From: Algoriphagus sp. TR-M9
Lineage (GTDB): Bacteria; Bacteroidota; Bacteroidia; Cytophagales; Cyclobacteriaceae
Direction: 5' to 3'
Assembly (NCBI RefSeq): GCF_027594545.1
Contig: NZ_CP115160.1
Coordinates: 3,295,001 to 3,359,000, forward strand
Length of the DNA stretch: 64,000 nt
Under the pieces are notes generated by a model. That model was given only the letters and a program-made list of their open reading frames with translations. It was not told the origin of the DNA and made no database searches. Shown piece after piece: positions 1-9,514 of this stretch (position 1 is the stretch's first letter; each line of letters starts with the position of its first letter). The position numbers were made by a program, and so were the translations under genes.

Positions 1-175
1 GATCTTTTATTGCCAACATGACAACCTAGAACCGAACCAATCCTTCTGCCCTTGGGATGGGCAAGTAGGTGGGGAATTTGTTCAAAACGGAACATATGCT
101 GTCGTTGTGAAGTTTACCAGTGAAGACCAAAACAAAACCGAACAATTAACTAAGGCCATTACAGTAATTCAATAG
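1..175 (+). CDS. C-terminal end of a T9SS type B (gliding-motility C-terminal domain) secreted protein, 5' truncated
   Basis: The reading frame enters from the left edge at base 2 and ends with TAG at 173-175. The roughly 57 visible residues contain a PWDG motif, then NGTYAVVVKF, and end in ITVIQ. This matches the C-termini of the two large proteins at 1034 and 4617, which have WDGTYNG, DTYAVRVNF and VIVIQ at the same places. The pattern is that of the gliding-motility-associated C-terminal (CHU_C-like) domain, which directs proteins through the type IX secretion system and keeps them at the cell surface. The remainder of the protein lies outside the window, so its own function is unknown. 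The yaaA start codon follows one base after the stop. Confidence 0.8.
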   Translation, partial: IFYCQHDNLEPNQSFCPWDGQVGGEFVQNGTYAVVVKFTSEDQNKTEQLTKAITVIQ

Positions 176-176
176 C

Positions 177-929
177 ATGCTTATCCTTATTTCCCCGGCG
201 AAAACGCTGGACTACAGTGCCCCAAATTTCAACGAATCCACCCAACCCGACTTTCAGACAGATGCCCGCTCCCTGGTACGGGTAATGAAAAAGAAATCTG
301 CTGATGAAATCGGAAAACTGATGCACATTTCGGAAAATTTAGCCAACCTAAACGAAGAGCGCTTCAAGACTTTTCAAAAAGACTTTACTTTCGACAATTC
401 CAAGCAGGCTCTTTTGGCATTCAAAGGAGATGTGTACACCAAAATCGATGTGGATGAGTACAACAAGGAAGATTTTGACTTTGCGCAGCAGCATCTGAGA
501 ATCCTCTCAGGCTTGTATGGACTACTCAAGCCCTTGGATCTAATCCAGCCCTACAGGCTAGAAATGGGCACTAAACTGGAGACTTCTAAAGGAAAAAACC
601 TCTATGAGTTTTGGGATAAAAAAATAGCAAAAGCCATCAACAAAGCGGCTGATGGGCAACCTATAGTCAATCTGGCCTCACAGGAATATTTCAAAGCCGT
701 CCATCTCAAAACCCTCAAATCACCGGTAATCACCATCAATTTCAAAGAGCATAAAGAAAACGGATATCAGATCGTAGGATTCTTTGCGAAGCAGGCTCGC
801 GGAATGATGACAAATTTTGCAATCAAAAATAGGATTTCAGATCCGGAACTGCTGAAAACCTTTAATGAAGAGGGGTATGAATACTCCACCCAGCTAAGTT
901 CAGAATCAGAATGGGTCTTCGTGCGTTAA
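177..929 (+). CDS. yaaA: Peroxide stress protein YaaA (UPF0246/DUF328 family)
   Basis: The 250-residue product begins MLILISPAKTLDYSAP, the hallmark N-terminus of the YaaA family, and has the expected full length. Other conserved stretches seen are GDVY near residue 84, LSGLYGLLKPLDLIQPYRLEMGT around 110-132, and a C-terminal FKEHKENGYQIVGFFAKQARG-type segment. In E. coli YaaA lowers intracellular free iron and limits DNA and protein damage during peroxide exposure; a DNA-binding fold has been reported for the family. The protein is cytoplasmic, with no signal sequence. It starts one base after the stop of the preceding surface-protein gene, so it may be read through from that gene, although the two have no evident shared function. 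Confidence 0.95.
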   Translation: MLILISPAKTLDYSAPNFNESTQPDFQTDARSLVRVMKKKSADEIGKLMHISENLANLNEERFKTFQKDFTFDNSKQALLAFKGDVYTKIDVDEYNKEDFDFAQQHLRILSGLYGLLKPLDLIQPYRLEMGTKLETSKGKNLYEFWDKKIAKAINKAADGQPIVNLASQEYFKAVHLKTLKSPVITINFKEHKENGYQIVGFFAKQARGMMTNFAIKNRISDPELLKTFNEEGYEYSTQLSSESEWVFVR

Positions 930-989
930 GTCCCTAAAAATCAAAAATTAAAGTTTCCAAGGTTTCATTTCAACAGTATAAAACGTAGT

Positions 990-1027
990 TTAGATGCATT
1001 AAAAAGGTTTAGAATCCCTGCATCTAA
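990..1027 (+). promoter_or_regulatory. Leader inverted repeat directly before the 1034 gene
   Basis: Nine-base arms TTAGATGCA (990-998) and TGCATCTAA (1019-1027) are perfect inverted complements separated by 20 bases, ending six bases before the GTG start at 1034. There is no T-run after it, so it is not a classic terminator. It could be an operator or a leader stem that masks the start region. Function is inference only. Confidence 0.35.
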
Positions 1028-1033
1028 CTTCGT

Positions 1034-4000
1034 GTGCTCAAGAGTCATTTTATATTCTCCTTTCTCTTATTGGCGTTCATTTTTGCGAAGGTGATCGGGG
1101 AAAGCATTGTGCCTTTCGCAGATGAGCATTTTGCCATAAAAGTAAACGACCCTGAGCTGACCGGCCCCGATAAACTATGCAATATTTATGGTAGTGTAAT
1201 CGGTGTTTTTTCAGGTGGCGGGGACTCTGCTACTGATATCTATAAATGGACCATTTTGGCCCCAGATGGGTCCGAATTATTCACCAGACCTGCCGGGTCT
1301 TTCCCTACTATTGACTATACTTTTGAACTACTGGGGGTGCACAAAGTCCTGCTAGAGGTCAGTAGAGGTGGGAAATCAATCGCATCTTTGGAGCAGGAGG
1401 TGGCTATCATAGCCGGGCCTGAGCTTACGCTTGCCGATTCCTATAAAATATGTGAAGGCAATCCTTTAGAACTTCAGGCCATTTCACCTTCCAGTACCAA
1501 TTTTTCAAATTACATTTTTGAATGGACAAATGAGTCCGGAGATATCCTGGGGACGCAAAACACCTTGACTGTGGATACCCCAGGAAAATATAAAGTACAG
1601 TTTTATACTCCAGACGTCAACTTAAACCCCATTTGTGATACCGAGCTCAACACTGAAGTGGAGGTGCTTTCCAGTCTTTCTATCACCCAAACTTCTGACA
1701 TAGTCTGCAAGGGTTCAGCTATTGAATTTGAAGCAAACACCAGCTCTAGAGGTTTGTGGCTACTGACGGCACCCGGAGAAACAGAACCAAAGGTAGTAGG
1801 GACATTTCCGGAGCTGGCGTTATATCCAGAAGATGACTTCACCGGGCATGGAGAATATCAGTTGGAGTATGTGATAGAAAACCCTTCCAACCCCAGTTGC
1901 TCACCCAGCGCTATTACTGACTTTACCTATCAGGAGGAACCCTTGATTTCACTGGAATCTGCCACTGCGGCAAGTGCTTGTTTTGTATCTGACGGAGGGC
2001 TTGAATTACTTGCCGTGACCGATCTGGATCAGGTGACAGTAGGTGGGCTTGGGGTTTCTTTTGGTCCATATCTAGCCGGAGAGACCATCTCCATTCCAGG
2101 TCTGGAATCGGGTGCTTATACTATCTACCTATCCTGGAACGGCTGCCAAAACAGCATAGGCACTGTAGTACCGCTAATTACTGAACCAGCCGAATTAGAA
2201 TTTACCGTATCTGATATTATCAGTGAAACCTGTACTCCAAATGGTAAAATCAACGGCTTTGCAGAGATCAACATGAGCAATGGACCGACTACGGGATCTT
2301 ATCGTGTATTGACTCAAAAAGGCCAGGAGCTTCTTAGAAATGATATTCCGGCCGAAAATCCCTTTAAAATAGAATTAGCCGGGGGCAAATATTACTTCGA
2401 GTTACTGAATGAAGACAGTTGTAACTTACCTAGAAGAGAAATCTTAGAGATTCCAGGCAAAGCCCAGACAAAATTCAGCATCCCGCAAGAACTTACCATC
2501 TGCGGAACCTATGAGTTGCTGCCCGAAACGGACGAAAATTTACAGTTTACTTTGACCGATCCCTTAGGAAATAGCAGTACTCAAGCTACTGGAGAGCCTT
2601 TCAGTATTACTGAAGCAGGTGAATATACGTTGGTCGGTATTCTGCCAGATCAAGATGACACCTGTCCTTCCGAGCAAAAAATAACAATTTCTACTACTGA
2701 CCCTATCCCTTTTGATCCCGTGCTCAAAAGCGAAGACTGCGTCATCGGCAACCGGGTGTACACAGCTGACATCCAAGGCATAGACCCAGGGTTGGCTGAT
2801 TTTTACTGGAGAAATCAAAATGGGGACATTATAGGTACCGGGCAAGAGTTATTCCTGGCTCCTACCTCCGTGGGGACATTTTCTCTGGAGGTTCAGCCCA
2901 CAGGAAGTGAAGCTTGCCCCATTACACCAAAGGAATTTATAGTAGAGCCGCCCGTGCTCTTCGTAGATGTTTCCATAGAATCTACCAAGCTGTGTGAATT
3001 TGGCCCCGAAGCCATAGTAGAGCTTAGCACTACTTCGCCAGAGGCCGTTACGGACATCCGATGGAGGAGGTTTGATGAAGAAGGAGTCATCGTTGAACTT
3101 CCTGAGTTTGACGATCAAACCAGCATCACCACACGAATAGGAGGAACGTACGAAGCCTCCGTTTATAGCATAAAGCCAGAAATCAACAAAAACTGCGAAC
3201 TGGGCAGAACCACCTTTCAACTTGACCTCACACCGGACAAGGTGAGTTTTGACATCCCCGACCAGTTAACCATCTGTGATTACTATGAACTTACCCCCAG
3301 CACCACCCAAAATCTAAATTTTGAGATCAGCACTCCCTCGGGTGAAATTTTGACCAGATCCTCAGGTGAAGTGGTCACTATTGATCAAGCGGGAGTTTAT
3401 ACTTTCCTGGCCTTTGACCAGAACAGTCCTACCCCATTCTGTCCTGAGCAAAAAGAACTCTTGGTCAATATCTTCCCAGAGGTTCTATTTGAGCCCGAAT
3501 TATTCCAAGAGGAATGTGACGGTACCAAAACTTTTCAGGCGAAAGTAGAAAACTATGTACTGGAAGAGGTGGAGATATCTTGGAAAAACGCAAGTGGTGA
3601 TGAAATAGGCACAGATGAGTTCCTGACGATTTCGGCTCCGGGCGACTATAGCTTAGAAGTTCAGCCTTCAGGCGCTATTCCTTGCCATATTTCTGCAAAG
3701 CCGTTTACAGTGCTGCCTCCTGTATTGGAAATTGAAGTAAACCTAATTGCTGAACCGCTTTGTCCCGACGCACCATCAGCATTGATGAAAGTAGCTACTG
3801 ATTTTGATGAAGTGGAGCGTATAGAATGGTGGTTCACCGCTATAGATGGAAGTGAAAGCCAGTTGGTGAACGAAACCAATAATCGGGAAATATTAGCCAT
3901 CAATGAAGGGACCTATGAGGTCCGGGTGTTCAATCAAATCCCTTGCCTACTCGGCTATGATAATGCTTTGGTTCTAAGAAGCACGGATACTGTCCGGCCT

Positions 4001-4510
4001 GAGCTAAACGATTCCTATCAAGTCTGTCCGAAATATGAAATCGGCCCCTTACTTGACCCTGGCAATTTTGCTAGTTACGAATGGTATTTTGGTGAGCAGC
4101 TGGTCTCCACCAGTCCAACTTTCAAGCCTCTACAAGTCGGAAATTATCAGTTAATCGTTTACAGTAGCGAGGGTTGCGTCTATGAAAAGACGTTTACCAC
4201 AACAGAAGAATGCGAACTAAGAGTAAGCTATCCTAATGCCATACAGCCTAGAACTCCTGACAAAGGCTTTTTAATTTACACCAACTACCTTGTAGATGAA
4301 CTGGAAGTAATAATTCTCAATAAATGGGGGCAGACTATTTTTCAATGCGCCGAAACCGATCTCATCTCTGAAGAGTTCACCTGTGTTTGGGATGGAACTT
4401 ACAATGGATCCCCAATCCAAAACGACACCTATGCCGTGCGCGTCAATTTTAAAAACTACGAAAAGAACATCTCAAAATCTGAATTTGGATCTGTGATAGT
4501 CATCCAATAA
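1034..4510 (+). CDS. Giant secreted surface protein with T9SS type B C-terminal domain
   Basis: The 1158-residue product starts with GTG and has a hydrophobic signal peptide (residues 1-22, ending near FAKVIG). The body is built from beta-sandwich-like segments of the PKD/Ig-like kind (for example CEGNPLELQAISPSS, GEYTLVGI). A longer internal unit occurs twice, near residue 479 (IPQELTICGTYELLPETDEN) and near 737 (IPDQLTICDYYELTPSTTQN), and once more in the next gene. A WYFG...QLVST...KPLQVG unit near 1016 precedes the C-terminal sorting domain (about 1067-1158: YPNAI, NKWGQTIF, VWDGTYNG, DTYAVRVNF, VIVIQ). It is probably exported by the type IX secretion system and held on the surface. No enzymatic motif was recognised; adhesion or matrix roles are guesses. 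Confidence 0.85.
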   Translation: MLKSHFIFSFLLLAFIFAKVIGESIVPFADEHFAIKVNDPELTGPDKLCNIYGSVIGVFSGGGDSATDIYKWTILAPDGSELFTRPAGSFPTIDYTFELLGVHKVLLEVSRGGKSIASLEQEVAIIAGPELTLADSYKICEGNPLELQAISPSSTNFSNYIFEWTNESGDILGTQNTLTVDTPGKYKVQFYTPDVNLNPICDTELNTEVEVLSSLSITQTSDIVCKGSAIEFEANTSSRGLWLLTAPGETEPKVVGTFPELALYPEDDFTGHGEYQLEYVIENPSNPSCSPSAITDFTYQEEPLISLESATAASACFVSDGGLELLAVTDLDQVTVGGLGVSFGPYLAGETISIPGLESGAYTIYLSWNGCQNSIGTVVPLITEPAELEFTVSDIISETCTPNGKINGFAEINMSNGPTTGSYRVLTQKGQELLRNDIPAENPFKIELAGGKYYFELLNEDSCNLPRREILEIPGKAQTKFSIPQELTICGTYELLPETDENLQFTLTDPLGNSSTQATGEPFSITEAGEYTLVGILPDQDDTCPSEQKITISTTDPIPFDPVLKSEDCVIGNRVYTADIQGIDPGLADFYWRNQNGDIIGTGQELFLAPTSVGTFSLEVQPTGSEACPITPKEFIVEPPVLFVDVSIESTKLCEFGPEAIVELSTTSPEAVTDIRWRRFDEEGVIVELPEFDDQTSITTRIGGTYEASVYSIKPEINKNCELGRTTFQLDLTPDKVSFDIPDQLTICDYYELTPSTTQNLNFEISTPSGEILTRSSGEVVTIDQAGVYTFLAFDQNSPTPFCPEQKELLVNIFPEVLFEPELFQEECDGTKTFQAKVENYVLEEVEISWKNASGDEIGTDEFLTISAPGDYSLEVQPSGAIPCHISAKPFTVLPPVLEIEVNLIAEPLCPDAPSALMKVATDFDEVERIEWWFTAIDGSESQLVNETNNREILAINEGTYEVRVFNQIPCLLGYDNALVLRSTDTVRPELNDSYQVCPKYEIGPLLDPGNFASYEWYFGEQLVSTSPTFKPLQVGNYQLIVYSSEGCVYEKTFTTTEECELRVSYPNAIQPRTPDKGFLIYTNYLVDELEVIILNKWGQTIFQCAETDLISEEFTCVWDGTYNGSPIQNDTYAVRVNFKNYEKNISKSEFGSVIVIQ

Positions 4511-4583
4511 TTTATTCCTGGTATTTCTGGGTCATTTTTTGCTGAGATACTTCTAAACGCTAAAATTGATTAAAAGCGATTCT

Positions 4584-4591
4584 TATCTTTG
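4584..4591 (+). promoter_or_regulatory. Bacteroidota -7 promoter element upstream of 4617
   Basis: TATCTTTG matches TAnnTTTG exactly. It would place transcription start near 4597 and give a leader of about 20 bases before the TTG start. A TTG lies at 4566-4568, but the 15-base spacing is shorter than the usual 19, so only the -7 element is convincing. Confidence 0.5.
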
Positions 4592-4616
4592 TGCACACCC
4601 TAAAAATTAAGAATTC

Positions 4617-7352
4617 TTGCAAGGCAAAGACCAATTTCCACTAAGGCGGAAGATTGGGATACTTATGGTTTGGACCTTCCTGATGTTGACTCCACTGTTG
4701 GTTTGGAGTAGGCAAGTCAAAAATCCAAGTAAACCCGAAATCAACAACTCCATAGATGCCACCCTTGACCTCATAGGTGAGCCTTTCCTGTGTCTGACCA
4801 ATGGCAGTGTACTGGGGACATATACCGCAGGTGGCGAAGATGGGGACGTATACGAGTGGACGCTCACTGATATAGCTACTGGCAATATCCTGGATTACAA
4901 GGAAAACGGGCAGCTAGAAACCTATAAATATGTATATACTCAGGAAGGTACTTATAACGTCAACCTGAAAATCCGAAGAGGAAGTACTCCAAATTACTTT
5001 GAGGACAATCTGGAGGTCAAAGTACAGCAAGGCCCAGAACTAGCATTAAGGCCCGACTATTTACTTTGTGCGGATTCCCCTGTATTACTAACTGCACTTG
5101 ATCCTGACACTACACCCGTAGAGGAATACACTATTATCTGGAGGTCTTTCAATAATGAAGGAGATACCGTAGAGCTGGGGAGAGGAAACGAATTTCTCGC
5201 TACTTCAGCTGGTTATCATCTGGTCGAATTGTACCAAACCTTACCCAATGGAACTGAATCCTGTACCGTCAATGGAGCTACCTACGTAGGCCCTCCGGTA
5301 GATTTTCAGTTTGAAAAATCAAGCGAACAAATCTGCGAAGGCAACTCAATCAGCATTACCACCGATACGCCGCTTTCCGGAGAATGGTTTATACAAAAGC
5401 AGGCTGCAGGAGCAAAGACTAGCTTAGGTCAGGGATTCGAGATAAATCTCACTACTGCTGAACTAAGTGGCCCGGGGATCTATGAGGTAACTTTCAGAAC
5501 CGCTAGTCCCGGATTTCCCGATTGTCCTTCAGAACGAAAAACCACATTTGAATATATGGAATCCCCAGAGGTCAATGCCCTGGTCTTGACTGATCCTGAC
5601 GACTGTGGAAGCAGCAATGGAGCGCTGCAAGTGACGGCTGTTTCTGAGCTTGACGCCTTGATGATTCCGGAAATCGGTATTTCTCAAACTTCCATTTCAG
5701 CTGGGGACACCTTTACTTTCCCCAATTTACAAGCACAGGTATATACCCTGCTTGCGGTCAAAAATGGCTGTGAAACCACCGAACTTATTCAAGTAAAAGC
5801 AGTTAATCCGTCCACTCCTTTGACCCCGGCCATCCTGAGGGAAGATGAAACCTGTGCCGCTACTGGAGTGGTAGAAGGAAATGTAGCCGTGGATTTTGGA
5901 GCCCCAATTTCAAATGGCACTTACAGGATATTATCGCCAAGATCCGGGGAAATCAAATCCGGGACCATCCCTAACTCAGGAGAACTGGACATCCCCTTAA
6001 GTTCAGGCCAATATTTGCTGGAAATGATAGTAGATGGCTGCTCTTATCCCATTGAAACCCTCAGTATTGCAAAACAGCCCGAAGTAGAATTTACAGTCCC
6101 TGAAACTCTGAACATCTGCGAAACCTATGTCCTGACGCCTGAAACCGATCAGAACCTACGGTTCACCCTAACCTTCCCTGATCTGAGTACACTAGAAGTT
6201 AATGCTGGCGGTTCATTTACACTTACAGAGGAAGGACCTTACTCGATCACAGCTGTGGACAGAAATGGGGCTTCCGGCCTTTGTGCAAAAAAGGTAGATT
6301 TCGATGCTACTTTTTCATCCTCCATTTCTTTTGAGCCGGTTTTGAGAGTGGAGGAATGCTTTGATCCCATCAAGTATGAAGCGGTAATCGAAGGGATTTC
6401 ACCAGAAGAAGCAAGCATACGCTGGCTGAATGATCAAGGCGAAATAGTAGGAAGAAATGCAGCTTTCTATCCTTCTAAAATCGGTTTTTATTCGCTTTTA
6501 GTTCAGCCTTTACGAAGTGGTTTCTGCCCGGTTACTCCGGTAGAATTTGAAGTGAAATCACCTATCACTTTGGTTCCAATGGGATTAGAAGCCTCTAAAA
6601 TCTGTCCTGATCCGGGATACGCCTGGGTGAGCTTGACCACAGATGAGGAAGAAGTAGCGCACACCGAGTGGGTCTTTTATGACCAAAACAACAATCGAAC
6701 AGAGCTAACTGACTTTGATGATACTTTTGAAATAGAGGCCGCAAATCCCGGCACCTATGAGGCCATCACCTATAACTCCCTTGGGTGTGAGATCGGAAGA
6801 AACTACATTTTGGTGGAGGAGAGCATGCTTCTCACCCCTCCTTCACTAGCCGAAAGCTATGCCATTTGTTCCAAGGAAAACACCATGGCTCCTATCAACC
6901 CCGGGGATTTTGCTGGTTACCAATGGTATTTTGGAGATCAATTAGTTTCTACCAACAATACCTATAAGCCCAACCAAGTAGGAGATTACACTTTAGTGGT
7001 AACTACTGAGGACGGTTGCGAGCTCAGCGGTTCATTCAGAACCTATGATGCCTGTAATTTTTCAGTAGTATACCCTAATGCGATGGAATTAGGAAATCCA
7101 AACAAGGACTTTCGGGTATTGGTGAGTGAAGGCGTAACCGATGCGGAACTATTTGTAATGAACCGGCAGGGCGCGTTAATTCACTACGAGCGCACAGATG
7201 AAGTAGCTTTAGAAACACCTATCCTGAATTGGGATGGAAAAACTTCCGGCAAAGAAGTACCAACGGGTACCTATTTGGTGGTGGTAGTCTTGAGAAATCC
7301 TACCTATGGGTTTGAAGAAAAAATGACAGGAACCCTCTTGGTATTGGATTAA
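4617..7352 (+). CDS. Second giant secreted surface protein with T9SS type B C-terminal domain
   Basis: The 911-residue product is a paralogue of the 1034 gene product. A TTG at 4617 is the first possible start after an in-frame TAA (4608-4610); it gives a basic n-region and a hydrophobic core (RRKIGILMVWTFLMLTPLLV). An internal ATG at residue 17 is a possible alternative. Shared units are the VPETLNICETYVLTPETDQN segment near 491, the WYFGDQLVST unit near 768 and the terminal sorting domain from about 818 (YPNAM, MNRQGALIHY, NWDGKTSGKEVPTGTY, LLVLD). An intact copy of the N-terminal DVYEWTLTD segment parallels DIYKWTILA in the neighbour. Surface location through T9SS is expected; the molecular role is unknown. 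It is preceded by a good -7 element, so it probably has its own promoter. Confidence 0.85.
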   Translation: MQGKDQFPLRRKIGILMVWTFLMLTPLLVWSRQVKNPSKPEINNSIDATLDLIGEPFLCLTNGSVLGTYTAGGEDGDVYEWTLTDIATGNILDYKENGQLETYKYVYTQEGTYNVNLKIRRGSTPNYFEDNLEVKVQQGPELALRPDYLLCADSPVLLTALDPDTTPVEEYTIIWRSFNNEGDTVELGRGNEFLATSAGYHLVELYQTLPNGTESCTVNGATYVGPPVDFQFEKSSEQICEGNSISITTDTPLSGEWFIQKQAAGAKTSLGQGFEINLTTAELSGPGIYEVTFRTASPGFPDCPSERKTTFEYMESPEVNALVLTDPDDCGSSNGALQVTAVSELDALMIPEIGISQTSISAGDTFTFPNLQAQVYTLLAVKNGCETTELIQVKAVNPSTPLTPAILREDETCAATGVVEGNVAVDFGAPISNGTYRILSPRSGEIKSGTIPNSGELDIPLSSGQYLLEMIVDGCSYPIETLSIAKQPEVEFTVPETLNICETYVLTPETDQNLRFTLTFPDLSTLEVNAGGSFTLTEEGPYSITAVDRNGASGLCAKKVDFDATFSSSISFEPVLRVEECFDPIKYEAVIEGISPEEASIRWLNDQGEIVGRNAAFYPSKIGFYSLLVQPLRSGFCPVTPVEFEVKSPITLVPMGLEASKICPDPGYAWVSLTTDEEEVAHTEWVFYDQNNNRTELTDFDDTFEIEAANPGTYEAITYNSLGCEIGRNYILVEESMLLTPPSLAESYAICSKENTMAPINPGDFAGYQWYFGDQLVSTNNTYKPNQVGDYTLVVTTEDGCELSGSFRTYDACNFSVVYPNAMELGNPNKDFRVLVSEGVTDAELFVMNRQGALIHYERTDEVALETPILNWDGKTSGKEVPTGTYLVVVVLRNPTYGFEEKMTGTLLVLD

Positions 7353-7465
7353 ACCCTCTTTTTGACAATCTTTTTTATCAACGGGAAAGTTCGCTCGAAT
7401 ATTTTTCCTATTTTTCAACCTTTGGAATAATTCGTTCACAAACCCAAAGTCAAAAACCTATCAAT

Positions 7466-8692
7466 ATGACTCAAACTATCAACCGCACGGCGCTTTTCAA
7501 CGCAAGTTGTTTTGCCCTCATTACCACCGCATTCACCTTCTCAATACGAGCAGGAATTCTTCCTCAGCTAGGAGCAGAATTTAACCTCAGCAACGAAGAT
7601 CTTGGATTTATCAACTCCATGTGGTTCCTAGGATTCCCTATTTCCATGATTCTGGGAGGATTATTTTATCACGTTGTAGGTGCAGCGAATATCATGCGTA
7701 TCGCCTTTGTAATGCACACCTTGGGTATTTTGCTTACGATTTTTGCCGGAGGATATACCACACTATTGCTTTCCACTTTATTTATTGGATTTGGTAATGG
7801 ATGTACAGAGGCGGCATGTAACCCCATGATAGCAGATATGTACACTGGAGTGAAAATGAATAAAATGCTGAACAGATTTCACATGTGGTTCCCAGGTGGC
7901 ATTGTACTTGGCAGTTTGATATCCAAATTCATGACAGATTTCGGTGCCAGCTGGCAGTTACAGATGTGGATATTGATGATTCCTACTATCATTTACGCAG
8001 TTCTTTTCTTTGGAAAAACCTTCCCTAAACCACATGCTGACGAAGCCATGTCCATCGGTGAAAACATTAAGGCGATGTTCTCTCCTGTTTTCATTTTCTT
8101 ATTCGTCACGATGTCCATCACAGCGATTACAGAGTTTGGTACCACCCAGTGGGCTGAGGTAATCCTGAATAGCTCAGGCGCGAGTGGCATGTTGATTCTA
8201 GCCCTCACCACTGGCGTAATGGCAGTAGCCAGATTCTTCGCCGGTCCGGTGGTAGAGAAATTTGGCCAAACAGGAATTCTATTAATTGGAGCAGTATTGG
8301 CCACTATAGGAATTTACATGTTCAGTGTAGTAACTGGCCCACTAGCCTATGTCGCAGCAGTTATTTTCGCATTGGGAGTAGCTTACTTCTGGCCAGTAAT
8401 GGTAGGCGCTACTGCACAAAGAGTCCCACTTAGTGGTGCATTAGGTATGTCCATCATCGGTGGTGTGGGAATGTTCTCTACTGCTATCTGGCAGCCTGTG
8501 ATCGGTAGCTGGATTGATGGCTCTAGAACATTGATGTCCGCTGAAGGATTAATAGGTGAGGCTTTGGAACTAGCAGCTGGGCAAGCCACGCTACAAAAGT
8601 TAATGCTCTTCCCATTAGTTCTGATCGTGCTATTTACTATTTTCTACTTCTGGCAAAAAGGTAAAAAACCAGCCGGAGCAGCAGCTCACTAA
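7466..8692 (+). CDS. Major facilitator superfamily transporter
   Basis: The 408-residue integral membrane protein has about twelve hydrophobic segments spread over its whole length and a soluble central loop near residues 188-205 (FPKPHADEAMSIGENIK). The N-terminal half contains GFINSMWFLGFPISMILGG and FIGFGNGCTEAACNPMIADMY, an arrangement seen in sugar/proton symporters of the FHS-like MFS group. The C-terminal half has GPVVEKFGQTGILL and GVAYFWPVMVGATAQRVP. No substrate can be read from the sequence, and the neighbours give no hint. ATG start; a strong hairpin terminator follows at 8702, so it is a single-gene unit or the end of a unit. Confidence 0.85.
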   Translation: MTQTINRTALFNASCFALITTAFTFSIRAGILPQLGAEFNLSNEDLGFINSMWFLGFPISMILGGLFYHVVGAANIMRIAFVMHTLGILLTIFAGGYTTLLLSTLFIGFGNGCTEAACNPMIADMYTGVKMNKMLNRFHMWFPGGIVLGSLISKFMTDFGASWQLQMWILMIPTIIYAVLFFGKTFPKPHADEAMSIGENIKAMFSPVFIFLFVTMSITAITEFGTTQWAEVILNSSGASGMLILALTTGVMAVARFFAGPVVEKFGQTGILLIGAVLATIGIYMFSVVTGPLAYVAAVIFALGVAYFWPVMVGATAQRVPLSGALGMSIIGGVGMFSTAIWQPVIGSWIDGSRTLMSAEGLIGEALELAAGQATLQKLMLFPLVLIVLFTIFYFWQKGKKPAGAAAH

Positions 8693-8701
8693 TAAAAATT
8701 T

Positions 8702-8729
8702 AAAGCAGCTTTCGGGCTGCTTTTTTTTT
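8702..8729 (+). terminator. Rho-independent terminator after the MFS gene
   Basis: Perfect eight-base stem AAAGCAGC (8702-8709) and GCTGCTTT (8716-8723) with the loop TTTCGG, running directly into a T-tract to 8729. Its minus-strand face lies 25 bases beyond the stop of the small lipoprotein gene, but lacks a clear T-run on that side. Confidence 0.85.
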
Positions 8730-8754
8730 GATCCTTAATCTGGTTAAAAACCCG

Positions 8755-9003
8755 CTATTCCTGACAGGAATAACTTTGGTAATCATCCTTGAACAAAGAC
8801 CAGATCTTCCCATCTTCATCCCTATAAGTGATCGCCTGAGTACGCTTACTGATCTCGATATTGCCACTGCTGGTGACCGTAGTACCATCAGCAAGCAAAA
8901 CCGTACATGGACCATCCACATCCAGGATATCCACTAGTTTGGTGTCCTCTAACAATCCACATCCCGATAAAATCAGAAATACGATTGGGAAAGCCTTTTT
9001 CAT
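8755..9003 (-). CDS. Small lipoprotein of unknown function
   Basis: The ATG at 9001-9003 is preferred over a TTG five codons upstream because it gives MKKAFPIVFLILSGCG, a textbook lipoprotein signal with the lipobox cysteine at residue 15. The mature part (about 67 residues) contains DGTTVTSSGNIEISKRTQAITYRDEDGKIW, resembling a small beta-rich domain, and ends YSCQE. Another cysteine pair (mature C near PCTVLL and the C-terminal C) could form a disulphide. No family was recognised. It is convergent with the MFS gene and monocistronic. Confidence 0.6.
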   Translation of the reverse strand: MKKAFPIVFLILSGCGLLEDTKLVDILDVDGPCTVLLADGTTVTSSGNIEISKRTQAITYRDEDGKIWSLFKDDYQSYSCQE

Positions 9004-9483
9004 AATGAATGCTGACAATTATTTATAGGGCTAAAATGAAGAAAATCCTCGCTTAAAAAAAGAGAAGATTATGATATTGATCCAATTAACTAGAAAAGAA
9101 CAACTATAGGCGTATTAAGAATTGCCCGGTATGGTTAAAGGTAAGTCCTAAAAGTAGGGCGTACACCTGCAGAAATTTATTTGTATCAGCTTATCATATC
9201 TCTAACCTCACCTTTCATTTTTAGGATAAAGGCTAAATCTGTAGATGCAATACTGATGCACTTTGTGCACAAGAACTATGGGGGCTATAGCTAGGCCTGA
9301 TCGTAACTATCTTTGATTTACTGATCTTAAAATAACCTAAAAGCTTAAAACCCTTTTACCACTGGTGATAAAATTAAAAAGTGAAGTGGTTAATCAAAAC
9401 CGTACTCAGTATTCAAGTACCTCAATCACTCCCCTTTTTAGGTTTGTTTTTTTCAGTGATTCAAGCAATTAAACAGAATAGAT
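9004..9483 (+). other. AT-rich intergenic stretch with no recognisable gene
   Basis: Both strands lack an ORF with a plausible start and coding character. A short palindrome (GCACTTTGTGC) lies near 9258. The left end must contain the promoter of the minus-strand lipoprotein gene, but no TAnnTTTG match was found. No RNA gene other than the tRNA to its right was recognised. Confidence 0.4.
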
Positions 9484-9512
9484 AAAAAAAGCCCAACCGT
9501 CTGGTTGAGCTT
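9484..9512 (-). terminator. Rho-independent terminator of the tRNA-Arg gene
   Basis: Reading the minus strand, AGCTCAACC, a four-base loop AGAC and GGTTGGGCT form a nine-base stem (one G-T pair) followed by a run of seven T. It starts two or three bases after the tRNA 3' end. Confidence 0.8.
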
Positions 9513-9514
9513 TG

